A DNA stretch of 64,000 bases from Alphaproteobacteria bacterium (GCA_030424845.1 JAUHWC010000002.1:124001-188000); one strand, 5' to 3'; counted from the stretch's first letter, positions 17,052 to 26,685 are shown. The notes: a model not told the origin generated them from the sequence alone. A program made the numbers and translations.

Positions 17052-18064
17052 GCGAAGCGCAGGCCGCCTTGCGCGCAAGGATCGCGGCCTATTGGCAGCC
17101 GCATGCGATCAGCGCCGCGGCCCAGCTCGGCCTGGCCGATGCCCTGGCGGATGATGCGCTGGACGCGGAAACGCTGGCCGCCAAGGTCGGCGCCGATGCG
17201 GGCGCGCTGGGCCGGTTCCTGCGCGCACTCTCGTCGATCGATATTGTCAGCGACAGGGGCGATGGCACCTATGCGCTGACCGAGATGGGCCAGCGCCTGC
17301 GTTCCGACCATGCCGAAAGCCTGAAAGGCATGGCGCTGCATGTCGGCACCCAGCTTTCGCCCGCATTTGCCAGCCTTGCCGAATGCGTGAAGCATGGCCG
17401 CCCGCCCGAAGGCATCGCCTATGGCACGCAGGGCTTTGCCGACCTAAACCACGATGCCGCAGCAGCGGCTGTGTTCAACCAGGCAATGGTGGACAGCTCG
17501 CGGCGCTTTGCCGGCGAAGCCGTCACCGCCTACGACGTGTCCGGTTTCAGCCGCATCGGCGATATCGGCGGCGGGCACGGCCGCGTGCTGGCCGAATTTC
17601 TCAACGCCGCGCCCGGGGCGACAGGTTTCGTGCTCGACCTGGACCATGCGGCAGCCGGCGCTGCGACGCTGTTTGCCGAACAGGGCGTGGAAGGCCGGGC
17701 CGAATTCGTTTCCGGCAGCTTCTTTGAAGAGATCACGGAAGCGGCGGATTGCTATGTCCTCAAATACATCCTGCATGACTGGGATGACGAACACGCCCGC
17801 CGGATCGTGGAGCGCGTGGGTGCGGCGGCAAGGCGCTTCGTCGCGAAGGTCCTGTTGATCGAGCGCATCCTTCCGGAGAGGGTTGAAGCGCGGGTCGATC
17901 ACGCCTTTGCCATGTATGGCGACATGACGATGATGCTGTGGAACGGCGCGGAACGGACAGAGCAGCAATTCCGCGACCTGCTGGCAGCGGGCGATTTGGT
18001 TTTGACTCGCACCGCGGCTCTGTCAGACAACCATTATGTGATCGAGGCGCTGCCAAGAGATTGA
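17048..18064 (+). CDS. SAM-dependent O-methyltransferase (plant-COMT / hydroxyneurosporene type)
   Basis: 338 residues from a GTG at 17048-17050 that overlaps the ligW stop (GTGA), which decides the start. An N-terminal winged-helix dimerisation domain (about residues 1-95) precedes the Rossmann domain. The SAM motif is IGDIGGGHGRVLAEFL and the catalytic-base histidine region is YILHDWDDEHARRIV. This family methylates phenolic hydroxyls or related groups. Its place inside a catabolic operon with a decarboxylase is odd, since catabolism of lignin aromatics usually removes methyl groups. It may mask or protect an intermediate; the substrate is unknown. Confidence 0.85.
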   Translation: MSEAQAALRARIAAYWQPHAISAAAQLGLADALADDALDAETLAAKVGADAGALGRFLRALSSIDIVSDRGDGTYALTEMGQRLRSDHAESLKGMALHVGTQLSPAFASLAECVKHGRPPEGIAYGTQGFADLNHDAAAAAVFNQAMVDSSRRFAGEAVTAYDVSGFSRIGDIGGGHGRVLAEFLNAAPGATGFVLDLDHAAAGAATLFAEQGVEGRAEFVSGSFFEEITEAADCYVLKYILHDWDDEHARRIVERVGAAARRFVAKVLLIERILPERVEARVDHAFAMYGDMTMMLWNGAERTEQQFRDLLAAGDLVLTRTAALSDNHYVIEALPRD

Positions 18065-18122
18065 AACGCGGCGAGCCTTCCCGCAAGAGACGGGACAGTT
18101 CGCGAGGGAGAGGATCGGGACT

Positions 18123-19748
18123 ATGGCCACGAGTGCCAATGACATGGCGGACGCCAAGAAGATCAGCAGCTATGGCTGGTATGCGCTGACGCTGGTTTCC
18201 TGTGCGCAGGCGATGAGCTTGCTGGACCGGCAGATCCTGTCGATCCTCGCCACCAATATCCGTGACGACCTGGGCATCGGCGATGCCGAGCTCGGCTTGC
18301 TCTACGGCACGGTGTTCGCGCTCTTCTATGCCCTCTTCTCGCTCCCGCTGGGCCGGCTTGTGGACGGCTGGGTGCGCACAAAGCTGCTGGCGATCTGCCT
18401 TGCCACGTGGAGCTTCTTTGCCGGCCTTGCCGCCTTTGCCGGCGGCTTTGCGCTGCTCGCCATCTCGCGCCTTGGCGTCGGCATCGGCGAAGGCGCGACG
18501 CAGCCTGCCGCCAACTCGATCATCTTCGACACCTTCCCCAAGAACCGCCGCGGCGTGGGCATGGCAGGGCTTGGCATCGGCCTGGCGCTGGGCCTCGGCC
18601 TGTCGATGACGATCGGCGGTATCGTCGCCGAATGGTGGGATACGCGCTATGCCGATGGCGGCGCACCGCTGGGCTTTGCCGGGTGGCAATTCGCCTTCAT
18701 CGTCGCCTCCCTTCCCGGCTTCCCGCTCGCTTATCTGATCTACCGCTTGAAAGAGCCTGTTCGCGGCGGAATGGACGGCATCGAAACCCCGCCCGACCCT
18801 GCTCCGTTCAAGGCCAGCGCGGACGTGCTCGGCTCGGTCGTTCCCGGCACCAACTGGTATTACCTGTGGCGCCGCAATGCCGGCTCCCGCCAGTGGATCA
18901 CCAATATCCTCGGCCTCCTGGTGATTCTCGTCAGTGCCTATGCCCTGGTTCGGCTGACGCAGGGCTATTCCCCGCGCCCGGCGCTCGATATCTACGGCCT
19001 GAAGCTTGATCCGCATGTGCTGCAATGGGGCGTGGCAGCCTTCGGTGCCTTCGTGGTGCTGAACCTGTTCCAGAGCTTCAAGCTGACGGATCGCCCGGCC
19101 TACAACGTCATCCTCAGCCCCAGCCTGATCCTGCTCATGGTGGTGGGCGGCCTGCAGACGGCGATCAATTACGGAGTAATGGGCTTCACCCCCTCGCTGC
19201 TGATCCGCGACTTCGGGCTGACCCCGGCACAGGCCGGTGTGCAGTTCGGCCTGCTGGCCGCTGCGCTGGGAATGATCGGTCCGATCATTGCAGGCCCCCT
19301 GTCGGACTTCCTGTCCAGCAGGATGGGCCAGCGCGGCATGGTCTGGCTGGTGCTGGGAAGCCTGGCGATATCACCCTTGTTCGGCATCTGGACCTTCAGC
19401 GCGGATACCACGGGCGACTTCTACCTGCGCTTCGTGATCTACAGCCTGATCCTGACGCTGTGGCTCCCGCCCGCCTATGCGCTGATGCTGGGGCTGGTGC
19501 TGCCACGCATGCGCGGGATCACCTTCTCCACCTACATGATCATCCAGACGCTGCTGGGCCTTGGCCTTGGCCCCTATTTCGTGGGCATCATCTCCGACCA
19601 GAACGGGGGCGACCTGGGCAATGCGATCATTTCGGTGAACATCGTCTGCCCCTTCATCGTGGTACTGCTGCTGGTCGTGCTGTGGCGGTTCCGCAAGGAC
19701 GAGGCGAGCATCCTTGAACGCGCCCGTGCGGGTGGCGAGAATATCTGA
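18123..19748 (+). CDS. MFS transporter, spinster-like
   Basis: 541 residues, 12 predicted helices, with the first pair containing SLLDRQILSILATNIRDDLG, as in spinster-like carriers. PLGRLVDGWVRTKLL is the loop 2-3 signature. A long insert between helices 6 and 7 (about residues 215-265) makes it larger than the 12.9-kb paralogue. It is the fourth gene of the operon, 58 bases after the methyltransferase and seven bases before the ThDP enzyme. It probably moves an aromatic acid or dimer across the inner membrane; direction is not determinable. Confidence 0.87.
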   Translation: MATSANDMADAKKISSYGWYALTLVSCAQAMSLLDRQILSILATNIRDDLGIGDAELGLLYGTVFALFYALFSLPLGRLVDGWVRTKLLAICLATWSFFAGLAAFAGGFALLAISRLGVGIGEGATQPAANSIIFDTFPKNRRGVGMAGLGIGLALGLGLSMTIGGIVAEWWDTRYADGGAPLGFAGWQFAFIVASLPGFPLAYLIYRLKEPVRGGMDGIETPPDPAPFKASADVLGSVVPGTNWYYLWRRNAGSRQWITNILGLLVILVSAYALVRLTQGYSPRPALDIYGLKLDPHVLQWGVAAFGAFVVLNLFQSFKLTDRPAYNVILSPSLILLMVVGGLQTAINYGVMGFTPSLLIRDFGLTPAQAGVQFGLLAAALGMIGPIIAGPLSDFLSSRMGQRGMVWLVLGSLAISPLFGIWTFSADTTGDFYLRFVIYSLILTLWLPPAYALMLGLVLPRMRGITFSTYMIIQTLLGLGLGPYFVGIISDQNGGDLGNAIISVNIVCPFIVVLLLVVLWRFRKDEASILERARAGGENI

Positions 19749-19755
19749 GAGACAC

Positions 19756-21294
19756 ATGACCAACGTTAGAGAAGCCAGCTTCGCCGTTTTCCAGCATTTC
19801 GGCGTGGACCGCCTGTTCGGCAATCCCGGCAGTACCGAACTGCCGATGCTGAAGGGCATGCCTTTTCCCTATGTCATGGGCCTCAACGAAGCGGTGGTGA
19901 TGGGCATGGCCGATGGCTATGCGCGCTCCTCGGGCAAGCCGGCGCTGGTGAACCTGCACTCCTCGGCAGGCACCGGCCATTCCCTCGGCAACCTGTTCAC
20001 CGCCTGGAAGAACAATGCACCCATCGTGGTGACCGCCGGCCAGCAGGCACGCTCGATCCTGCCGCATGACCCCTTCCTGGGGGCCGAACGCCCGACCGAG
20101 TTCCCGCGCCCCTACGTCAAGTTTGCCATCGAACCGGCGCGCGCCGAGGACGTGCCGCTGGCGCTGGCCCGCGCCTTCGCCGTGGCGCTGACCCCGCCGA
20201 TGGGGCCGGTCTTCGTGTCCATCCCCGTCGATGACTGGGAGCGGGAATGCGACATGCCCGCGCTGCCGACCCTGTCCCTGCGCACCATGCCCGACCCTGC
20301 CGGGATCGAGCGGATTGCAGCCATGATCGAGGGTACGGAGAACCCCGCGCTGGTGATCGGCACCTCTGCCGCCAATGGCGGGGCATGGGATGCCGCAATT
20401 GCGCTCGCCGAAAAGGCGGGCCTGTCTGTCTGGGCAGCGCCCTATGCCGCGCGCGAGACTTTCCCGGAAGACCATCCGCAGTTCGCCGGCTTCCTCAACG
20501 CCTGGCGCGACCAGATCCGCGATGCGCTCAACGTCCATGACGCGATCCTCGTCGCGGGCGCTCCGGTGTTCACCTATCACGTCGAAGGCAGCGGCCCGCA
20601 CTGGCCCGAGGGCGCGGAACTGATGGCGCTGTCGGACGATCCGCGGCACTTGTCCAACCTGCCCGGCGGCGGCGGGGTGCTGGGCGATATCCGCAGCGGG
20701 TTCGAGAGCCTGGCCGAGCGCCTGCCGGCCCGCGCTTTTGCGGGAAAGACGCACCAGCTGATCGATCCCGCGCCGGAGATGACGGCGGCCTATGTGCTCA
20801 AGCGCATTGCCGCGCTGCGCCCGAAGGAGGCGGTGGTGGTGGAAGAAGCCCCCACTGCGCGCGGGCCGGAACATGTCACCTTGCCGATCACGCGTGAAGG
20901 CGGCTTCTACTCCTGCGCCAGCGGCGGGCTTGGCTATTCGCTGCCCGGCGCGCTGGGCGTGGCGATGGGACAGGATGACAAGGTGATTGCCGTGCTGGGC
21001 GATGGCGCGGCGATGTACACGATCCAGGGCCTGTTCACTGCTTTCCAGGAACAGACCAACACCAGCTTCTGCATCATGAACAATTCGGCCTATGCCGCCC
21101 TCACCGGCTTTTCCGGCGAATTCGGCATGAACCATGTGCCGGGCTGTGACCTGACCGGCCTCGATTTCGCCATGCTGGCAGAAGCACAGGGCATCGCCGC
21201 TCGGACCGTCAATTCGGTCGACCAGTTGGACGAAGCCTTGAGCTGGAGCTTTGCCGAAAAGCGCCCGACGCTGCTCGATATCCGCATCGCCTGA
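19756..21294 (+). CDS. Thiamine-diphosphate enzyme, benzoylformate decarboxylase-like
   Basis: 512 residues starting at ATG 19756, with GAGAGA upstream and a gap of seven bases from the previous stop. Benzoylformate decarboxylase residues are kept: Ser26 in GNPGSTELP, the ThDP-activating glutamate at 45 (GLNEAVV), His68 in NLHSSAG and His275 in FTYHVEG. The ThDP/Mg motif is VLGDGAAMYTIQG through MNNSAY. It probably decarboxylates an arylglyoxylate to the aldehyde, which the operon's dehydrogenase could oxidise. Other 2-oxo acid decarboxylases or carboligases of this family are possible. Last gene of the operon. Confidence 0.87.
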   Translation: MTNVREASFAVFQHFGVDRLFGNPGSTELPMLKGMPFPYVMGLNEAVVMGMADGYARSSGKPALVNLHSSAGTGHSLGNLFTAWKNNAPIVVTAGQQARSILPHDPFLGAERPTEFPRPYVKFAIEPARAEDVPLALARAFAVALTPPMGPVFVSIPVDDWERECDMPALPTLSLRTMPDPAGIERIAAMIEGTENPALVIGTSAANGGAWDAAIALAEKAGLSVWAAPYAARETFPEDHPQFAGFLNAWRDQIRDALNVHDAILVAGAPVFTYHVEGSGPHWPEGAELMALSDDPRHLSNLPGGGGVLGDIRSGFESLAERLPARAFAGKTHQLIDPAPEMTAAYVLKRIAALRPKEAVVVEEAPTARGPEHVTLPITREGGFYSCASGGLGYSLPGALGVAMGQDDKVIAVLGDGAAMYTIQGLFTAFQEQTNTSFCIMNNSAYAALTGFSGEFGMNHVPGCDLTGLDFAMLAEAQGIAARTVNSVDQLDEALSWSFAEKRPTLLDIRIA

Positions 21295-21457
21295 CACGTC
21301 AGGCAATAACAGGACAAGCTTTTCGCTGCGTTTGCGTGTAGGGGCGCGCGCAAAGGTCCGTTTTCCCGATCGGGGGATTCGGCCAAAGTACTCCTATGCG
21401 CATCACGCTGGGCCGGGGCTGACACCCGCCTGCCGCTGCGCCCGAAAGCCCTGATTG

Positions 21458-23263
21458 ATGCCTTTTTCGCACCTCCCGCCGCTGCTTGCCAGCGCCCTTT
21501 CCGCCCGTGGCTATGACGGCCTTACCGATGTCCAGTCCGCCGTGCTGGTGGATGAAGCACACGGCCGCGACTTGCTCGTTTCGGCGCAGACCGGTTCGGG
21601 CAAGACGGTCGCCTTCGGCCTCGCGCTCGCCGAAAACCTGCTGGGCGATGATGGCCGCGTGCCTGCCTACACCGGCCCGCTGGCCCTCGTGATCGCCCCC
21701 ACGCGCGAACTGGCCTTGCAGGTCAGCCGCGAGCTCGGCTGGCTGTACCGCGAAGCAGGCGCGCAGATCGCCACTTGCGTGGGCGGCATGGATGCATCCA
21801 AGGAACGGCGCAACCTGCGCGGCGGGGCGCAGATCGTGGTCGGCACGCCGGGCCGCTTGCGCGACCACCTCGAACGCGGCGCGCTCAACCTCACGGGCCT
21901 GCGCGTTGCGGTTCTCGACGAGGCGGACGAAATGCTCGACATGGGCTTTCGCGAGGAGCTGGAGGAAATCCTCGACGCGACCCCGCAGGGCCGCCGCACG
22001 CTGCTGTTTTCCGCCACGCTGCCGCGCCAGATCGTGGCGCTCGCCGGGCGCTACCAACACGAGGCGCTGCGCATTTCCACCATCGGCAATGATCGCGGCC
22101 ATGGCGATATCGCCTACCAGGCGATGACCGTGGCCCCGCCCGAAGTCGAGAACGCGGTGGTCAACCTGCTGCGCTACCACGAGGCGGAAACCGCGATCCT
22201 GTTCTGCGCCACGCGCGAGAAGGTGCGCCATCTGCACGCCATCCTGCAGGAGCGCGGATTTGCCGTGGTCGCCCTTTCCGGCGAGCATACCCAGTCCGAA
22301 CGCAACCACGCCATGCAGGCGCTGCGCGACAAGCGCGCCCGCGTGTGCGTGGCGACAGACGTTGCCGCCCGAGGCATCGACCTGCCCGGCGTATCGCTGG
22401 TGGTGCATGTCGAGATTCCCCGCGATGCAGAGGCGTTGCAGCACCGCTCAGGCCGGACGGGCCGTGCCGGCAAGAAGGGCACCGCCGTGCTGATCGTGCC
22501 CTACCCGCGCCGCAAGCGGGTGGAATCCATGCTGCGCCATGCACGGATCGAGGCGGATTGGATGGACCCGCCGACCGCCGAGATGATCCGCAAGCAGGAC
22601 CGCGAGCGACTGCTCGAAAAACTGTTGCAGCCCATGGAAATCGACGAGGAGGACCGCGAGCTGGGCGCGCGCCTGCTCGAACAGCTGGGCGCTGAATCCG
22701 TCGCCGCAGCGCTTGTCCATGCCCACCGTGCCAAGCTGCCCCAACCCGAAGAGCTGACCGCCAACACCCCCGAGGCGCGCAAGGCGGCGCAGGCACAGCG
22801 CCATCGCCCCGGTTTCGAGGACACCGTGTGGTTCCGCATGGATATCGGCCGCAGCCAGGGCGCGGACCCCAAGTGGATCCTGCCCACGCTGTGCCGACGC
22901 GGCCATGTGTCAAAGAACGAGATCGGCGCGATCCGCATCGGGCCTGCCGAAACCTTCGTGCAGATCCCCCGCGATATTGCCGACAAGTTCGCAGACGCCG
23001 CCCGTCGCACTGGCGAAAGCGAGCGCGAAGCTGGCGAGGAGAGCATCGCCATTGACCGCTCCGCTACCGGCCCGCGCGAAATGGCCCGGCAGAACCGCAA
23101 GCGCGGCCCCGGCAACGCACCGCCAAGCCAGCGCGTTGCGCCCAAGCCGCACCGCAAGGGTGGTCCGAAACCTTACCGGGCAAAGCCGGGTGCCGAGGGC
23201 GCGCCAGCCATGAAACCGGGCAAGAAGGGCAAGCCGTTCAGGAAAAAGCCGCCGCGTGGTTAG
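21458..23263 (+). CDS. DEAD-box RNA helicase with DbpA-type RNA-binding domain
   Basis: About 601 residues. Helicase core: the Q-motif region, AQTGSGKT (motif I), PTRELALQ (Ia), DEAD within VLDEADEMLDMG (II), SATL (III), and the C-terminal HRSGRTGRAGKKG (VI). After a linker, residues about 455-510 (starting VWFRMDIG and containing PRDIADKF) resemble the DbpA RNA-binding fold, and the last 60 residues are a lysine/proline-rich basic tail. Probably acts in ribosome assembly or RNA turnover. ATG 21458 is chosen over an adjacent TTG. It has its own upstream gap of 163 bases and converges on the DUF3237 operon. Confidence 0.93.
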   Translation: MPFSHLPPLLASALSARGYDGLTDVQSAVLVDEAHGRDLLVSAQTGSGKTVAFGLALAENLLGDDGRVPAYTGPLALVIAPTRELALQVSRELGWLYREAGAQIATCVGGMDASKERRNLRGGAQIVVGTPGRLRDHLERGALNLTGLRVAVLDEADEMLDMGFREELEEILDATPQGRRTLLFSATLPRQIVALAGRYQHEALRISTIGNDRGHGDIAYQAMTVAPPEVENAVVNLLRYHEAETAILFCATREKVRHLHAILQERGFAVVALSGEHTQSERNHAMQALRDKRARVCVATDVAARGIDLPGVSLVVHVEIPRDAEALQHRSGRTGRAGKKGTAVLIVPYPRRKRVESMLRHARIEADWMDPPTAEMIRKQDRERLLEKLLQPMEIDEEDRELGARLLEQLGAESVAAALVHAHRAKLPQPEELTANTPEARKAAQAQRHRPGFEDTVWFRMDIGRSQGADPKWILPTLCRRGHVSKNEIGAIRIGPAETFVQIPRDIADKFADAARRTGESEREAGEESIAIDRSATGPREMARQNRKRGPGNAPPSQRVAPKPHRKGGPKPYRAKPGAEGAPAMKPGKKGKPFRKKPPRG

Positions 23264-23328
23264 GGACTTATCCGGCTGCGCCGCACCAATACGGCATCGC
23301 GCAACCGGCTGAACCAGGGCCGGCGTTG

Positions 23329-23790
23329 TCAGGTCACCCGCCAGACCCACATCCTGATCGAACTAGCATAGCGCGCGCCCGCACACACGAAGATCGACTT
23401 GTTCAGCCAGTCATACTTGCCATCGGGCGCAATGAATTCGGGAACGGTGCGGAAATAGTATTCCGACGGATCGACGTCCTCGCCCATCACCAGCCGCTGC
23501 ATCACTTCCACCGGCCCGTGGCGCAACCCGCGGTTGCGGATCTGGATCAGTTCGCCGTCGTCCGTTTCGATGGCATAGAGTGCATCGGCCACGGTCACCC
23601 CGTCATGCCGGGTCAATTGCCAGTCTGCCGAATTGCCCATCAGCTGCCCGTTGATCTTCGGCCCTTTCACATAGCCGCCGGAAAAGATCGGAATGATCCG
23701 CCGCGTGCCGTCATAGGTCTCGCCGATCTGGCGCGGTTCATCCAGCTCGCCGCCTGCCTCGTAGACGAATTCCAGTTCCGGTTTGATCAT
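23329..23790 (-). CDS. DUF3237-domain protein
   Basis: 153 residues, no export signal, a single DUF3237 beta-barrel domain. Shared family segments are RRIIPIFSGGYVKGPKINGQ, ADWQLTRHDG, YAIETDDGELIQIRNRG and PSEYYFRT. Third gene of a minus-strand operon: lignostilbene dioxygenase, serine hydrolase, then this one (62-base gap), each with a purine-rich ribosome site (here AGAGGAT). From memory, not checked, DUF3237 proteins were reported as decarboxylases in SYK-6 phenylcoumaran catabolism (PhcF/PhcG). Such a step would make the stilbene that the dioxygenase cuts, so the context fits. A paralogue lies at 42444-42899. Confidence 0.85.
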   Translation of the reverse strand: MIKPELEFVYEAGGELDEPRQIGETYDGTRRIIPIFSGGYVKGPKINGQLMGNSADWQLTRHDGVTVADALYAIETDDGELIQIRNRGLRHGPVEVMQRLVMGEDVDPSEYYFRTVPEFIAPDGKYDWLNKSIFVCAGARYASSIRMWVWRVT

Positions 23791-23852
23791 CGGCTATCCT
23801 CTTTCTCTTGATTGTCTCGCCAACCACACAAGACGGTGAATCGCGCAAGCGA

Positions 23853-25106
23853 TCAGGGCGTATTGGCGACCTTGCCGAAATAGCCGATCACCTCGCCATC
23901 CAGCCATTCCGGCTCGACCGGCGGGAAGTAGCTGAGTTTCACGATCACCGTGCGGCTGGTCGGGTGGACATAGATGAACTGCCCGCCCAGCCCGACAGCG
24001 GAGTAGGCACCCGGCTCCTGATCCACCTGCCATGTCTGCAAACCGTAGCCCGGATAACCTGCGCCTGCGGGCGCCCCGGTCGGCAGCATGTCGCTCATCT
24101 GCTCCACCCAGCCTTGCGGCAGCACACGGGTTTCGCCCGCCATGCCGCCGTCCAGCAGCAGCTGGCCCAGCCGGCCGAAATCGCGTAGCGCGGCATTGAA
24201 GCCCATGCCGTTGAGTGCGCGCCCCTCTCCCACCGGACCATCGGCAAGGAAGTGGCCATCGAATTCGGCGCCCATCGGTTGCCAGATGCGGGCTTCCATC
24301 AGGTCCTCGAACTTCTCGCCCGTTGCAGCCTCCAGCACCCAGCCGAGCACGGCGGTGTCGAGCGTGGCATAGTTGAAGGACCCGCCCGGCGCCTCTCGGG
24401 CAGGGATATCGACGGCGAAATCGGCAAAGCGCGCCTGGTTGTTGACGATCGCCGTTTCATGGATCCGTCCGGCAAGGCTGGGGTTCTCGCCGAAATCGTA
24501 ACGCTCCTGGATATCCGCGCCGGATCGCATCTGCAGGATCTGGCGGATCGTCGCATCGCCATAGGCTCCGCCTGCCAGTTCGGGCACATATTTGCCGGCC
24601 GGATCATCGAGGCTGTCGATTTCCCCACGCTCCAGTGCCTGTCCCACCAGCATGGCGGTGATCGTCTTGGTCATGGAAAAGGCGATGTGCGGTGTCGCCG
24701 GGGTCATCCGGTTGCGATAATCCTCGAACACCACCTGCCCGTCCCGCAGGACCAGCATGGCATTGGTGAAGGTGCGGTCCGCCCATGCGGCATAATCCGC
24801 CTCGCCTTCCGCCGTATCGGCAAGCGGCATGGCGAAGCCCTCCGTCGCCATGGGCAGCTCCCATGTCTCCTCCGGCGCGGAAACGCCGCGCCAGGCGAAC
24901 ACGTCATGCGTGTTGCGGAAGGTGAAGGAATTGACCGCGGGATTGAGCAGTTGCCAGCGCATGGCAATGGTTGCCGCGGACGGCGCAAGGCTGCCGTCGA
25001 TCTCCGCCTGCGTGAACCGATCCGGCTCTGTCAGCGCGATGTCGGATTGTGCGTCACACCCCGCAAGCGCCAGTGTGGCTGCGGCAAACGCCAGGCGAAT
25101 TTTCAT
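23853..25106 (-). CDS. Serine hydrolase lipoprotein, class C beta-lactamase/esterase fold
   Basis: 417 residues with a lipoprotein signal (MKIRLAFAAATLALAGC, lipobox ending at Cys17), so it is exported and lipid-anchored. The beta-lactamase-fold core has the SxxK motif SMTK (in HIAFSMTKTITAML), a Tyr-x-Asn-type segment near YDFGENPSL and a C-terminal HPTSRTVIVKLSY strand. Members hydrolyse esters, amides or D-amino peptides. It sits between the lignostilbene dioxygenase and DUF3237 genes, so an aromatic ester substrate is plausible but unproven. GAGAGGGAC precedes the ATG. Confidence 0.85.
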   Translation of the reverse strand: MKIRLAFAAATLALAGCDAQSDIALTEPDRFTQAEIDGSLAPSAATIAMRWQLLNPAVNSFTFRNTHDVFAWRGVSAPEETWELPMATEGFAMPLADTAEGEADYAAWADRTFTNAMLVLRDGQVVFEDYRNRMTPATPHIAFSMTKTITAMLVGQALERGEIDSLDDPAGKYVPELAGGAYGDATIRQILQMRSGADIQERYDFGENPSLAGRIHETAIVNNQARFADFAVDIPAREAPGGSFNYATLDTAVLGWVLEAATGEKFEDLMEARIWQPMGAEFDGHFLADGPVGEGRALNGMGFNAALRDFGRLGQLLLDGGMAGETRVLPQGWVEQMSDMLPTGAPAGAGYPGYGLQTWQVDQEPGAYSAVGLGGQFIYVHPTSRTVIVKLSYFPPVEPEWLDGEVIGYFGKVANTP

Positions 25107-25176
25107 GATTGTCCCTCTCCTCGATGCACAGACTTGCCGAGGAGAGGGATGAAATCAAGTGGGGTGCGGCTTCGCC

Positions 25177-26667
25177 TTATTCGGCAGCTTCTGCGACCCT
25201 GGCATCAAGGCCGATGTCTTCCGCCCGGGCGAAATTGCCGTGCAGGCCGAAGCGCAGGCGGATGGGAATGTGAACGGTCGCCACCGGCCCCTTTTCAATG
25301 TCGAGGGCATCGAAGATCAGCAGGTCGGTGTTCTTGTTCTCCAGCCGGTTGCACAGCATCACGATCCAGCCGTCGCCTTCGGGGGCATCCTTGCTGCGCG
25401 GCACGAAGCAGGGTTCCTGCAAGGAGGAAACCGGTCCGCACCACCAGTGCTGCTCGCTGCCGTCCTCGAGGTTCTTCAGGAACAGGCAGTTCATCAGGAA
25501 ACCGCCGGCGCTGCCGCCCTTCAGCTCGCAGGGACGCGAATGGTCCATCTCGAGGCCCCAGGTGTAGCGGTTCTTCATGCCGGTGAAACGATCGTCGATG
25601 CGCGGGAATTCGCTGGCCGTTTCGGTCAGCGGCACGATCTCCTCGAAATCGTCGGTGTTGCTTGCCAGGTCCACGGTCCAGCGCGTCAGCTTGCTCATCG
25701 CCTCGGCACCATTGAAGGGCGCGCCGTGCACATCGGGGAAGAAGGGGAACATGTTGTTCTTCGCTTCGGGAACCACGAAATGCACCTTGCTGCCATCCTG
25801 CCATGCGTTGACCACGTGGCTGGCAAAGCAGTTGTCGCGCTTGAACCAGCGGATATCCTCCTGCTTCAGGTCATCCCGGCGCGGGATGATGCCGAGGTAG
25901 ACAGGCATGGTGGTGTCGAAGCCGAAATGCGGCTTGCCCTGTTCGAGGCGTTCCCAGGAACCGATCGACGGCACGACATGCAGCACCAGGTAATCGGGCG
26001 TGATCGCGAAATCGTGCATCATGCAATAGTAAGGGGTCTTGAACCACACCTCGCGCACCAGCTCGTTGTCCGGGCTGATCTCCACCAGCGCGCAATCGTC
26101 GCTGCAAATGCCGCTGGCAGCGTAGCACAGCGACACCATGTTGCCCGTTTCGGGATCGATCTTGGGGTGGGCCGTGAAGGTCTCGCTCTTCATCTTGCCG
26201 CCCCAGGTCTCGACCTTCTCGCGCTCCATGGTGACAGGATCCATCACCAGCGAGGGGCTGTCTTCCTTCATCGCCCACAGCTTGCCCGCGAATACCCAGG
26301 CATTGGTGTTGCCGGTTGCGCGATAGGTGCCCTTGGTCACGGGATCGTCCGTCAGCGGATTGCGATAGTGGCCCCACAACGCACGGCCTGCCTCGTTCTC
26401 CATCAACCAGCGGTCGGTCTTGGCCCAGCGCTGGCGGAAATCGACCTGCCCGTCATGAATGTGGAAGCGGGTGATCATGCCATCGCCATCAAACGCAATC
26501 GAATCGCCCAGCATGGGGGGGAACTGCGGATCGGGCTGCACGCGAAAGAACGCGCCGTTGATCTCCTTGGGGATCTCGCCTTCATGGACCAGGTCGGTGA
26601 TGTCCGCTTCCACGCGGCTGGGCGTGTTGAAACCGGTGAACGTTGGCGTGTCGGGAAAATGCGTCAT
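25177..26667 (-). CDS. lsdA: Lignostilbene alpha,beta-dioxygenase (carotenoid oxygenase family)
   Basis: 496 residues, cytoplasmic, non-heme Fe(II) enzyme that splits the central double bond of hydroxystilbenes into two aldehydes. The four iron-binding histidines are H167 (TAHPK), H218 (MMHDF), H284 (ASHVV) and H476 (LHGNF). The residues known to contact the substrate in characterised lignostilbene dioxygenase fall at the same numbers: Phe59, Tyr101 and Lys134, with second-shell Glu353. That makes a 4-hydroxystilbene substrate much likelier than a carotenoid. First gene of an operon with the serine hydrolase and DUF3237, and divergent from a MarR regulator. A perfect palindrome lies upstream of its ribosome site. 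Confidence 0.9.
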   Translation of the reverse strand: MTHFPDTPTFTGFNTPSRVEADITDLVHEGEIPKEINGAFFRVQPDPQFPPMLGDSIAFDGDGMITRFHIHDGQVDFRQRWAKTDRWLMENEAGRALWGHYRNPLTDDPVTKGTYRATGNTNAWVFAGKLWAMKEDSPSLVMDPVTMEREKVETWGGKMKSETFTAHPKIDPETGNMVSLCYAASGICSDDCALVEISPDNELVREVWFKTPYYCMMHDFAITPDYLVLHVVPSIGSWERLEQGKPHFGFDTTMPVYLGIIPRRDDLKQEDIRWFKRDNCFASHVVNAWQDGSKVHFVVPEAKNNMFPFFPDVHGAPFNGAEAMSKLTRWTVDLASNTDDFEEIVPLTETASEFPRIDDRFTGMKNRYTWGLEMDHSRPCELKGGSAGGFLMNCLFLKNLEDGSEQHWWCGPVSSLQEPCFVPRSKDAPEGDGWIVMLCNRLENKNTDLLIFDALDIEKGPVATVHIPIRLRFGLHGNFARAEDIGLDARVAEAAE

Positions 26668-26685
26668 GGTGATTCAGTTCCTCTC

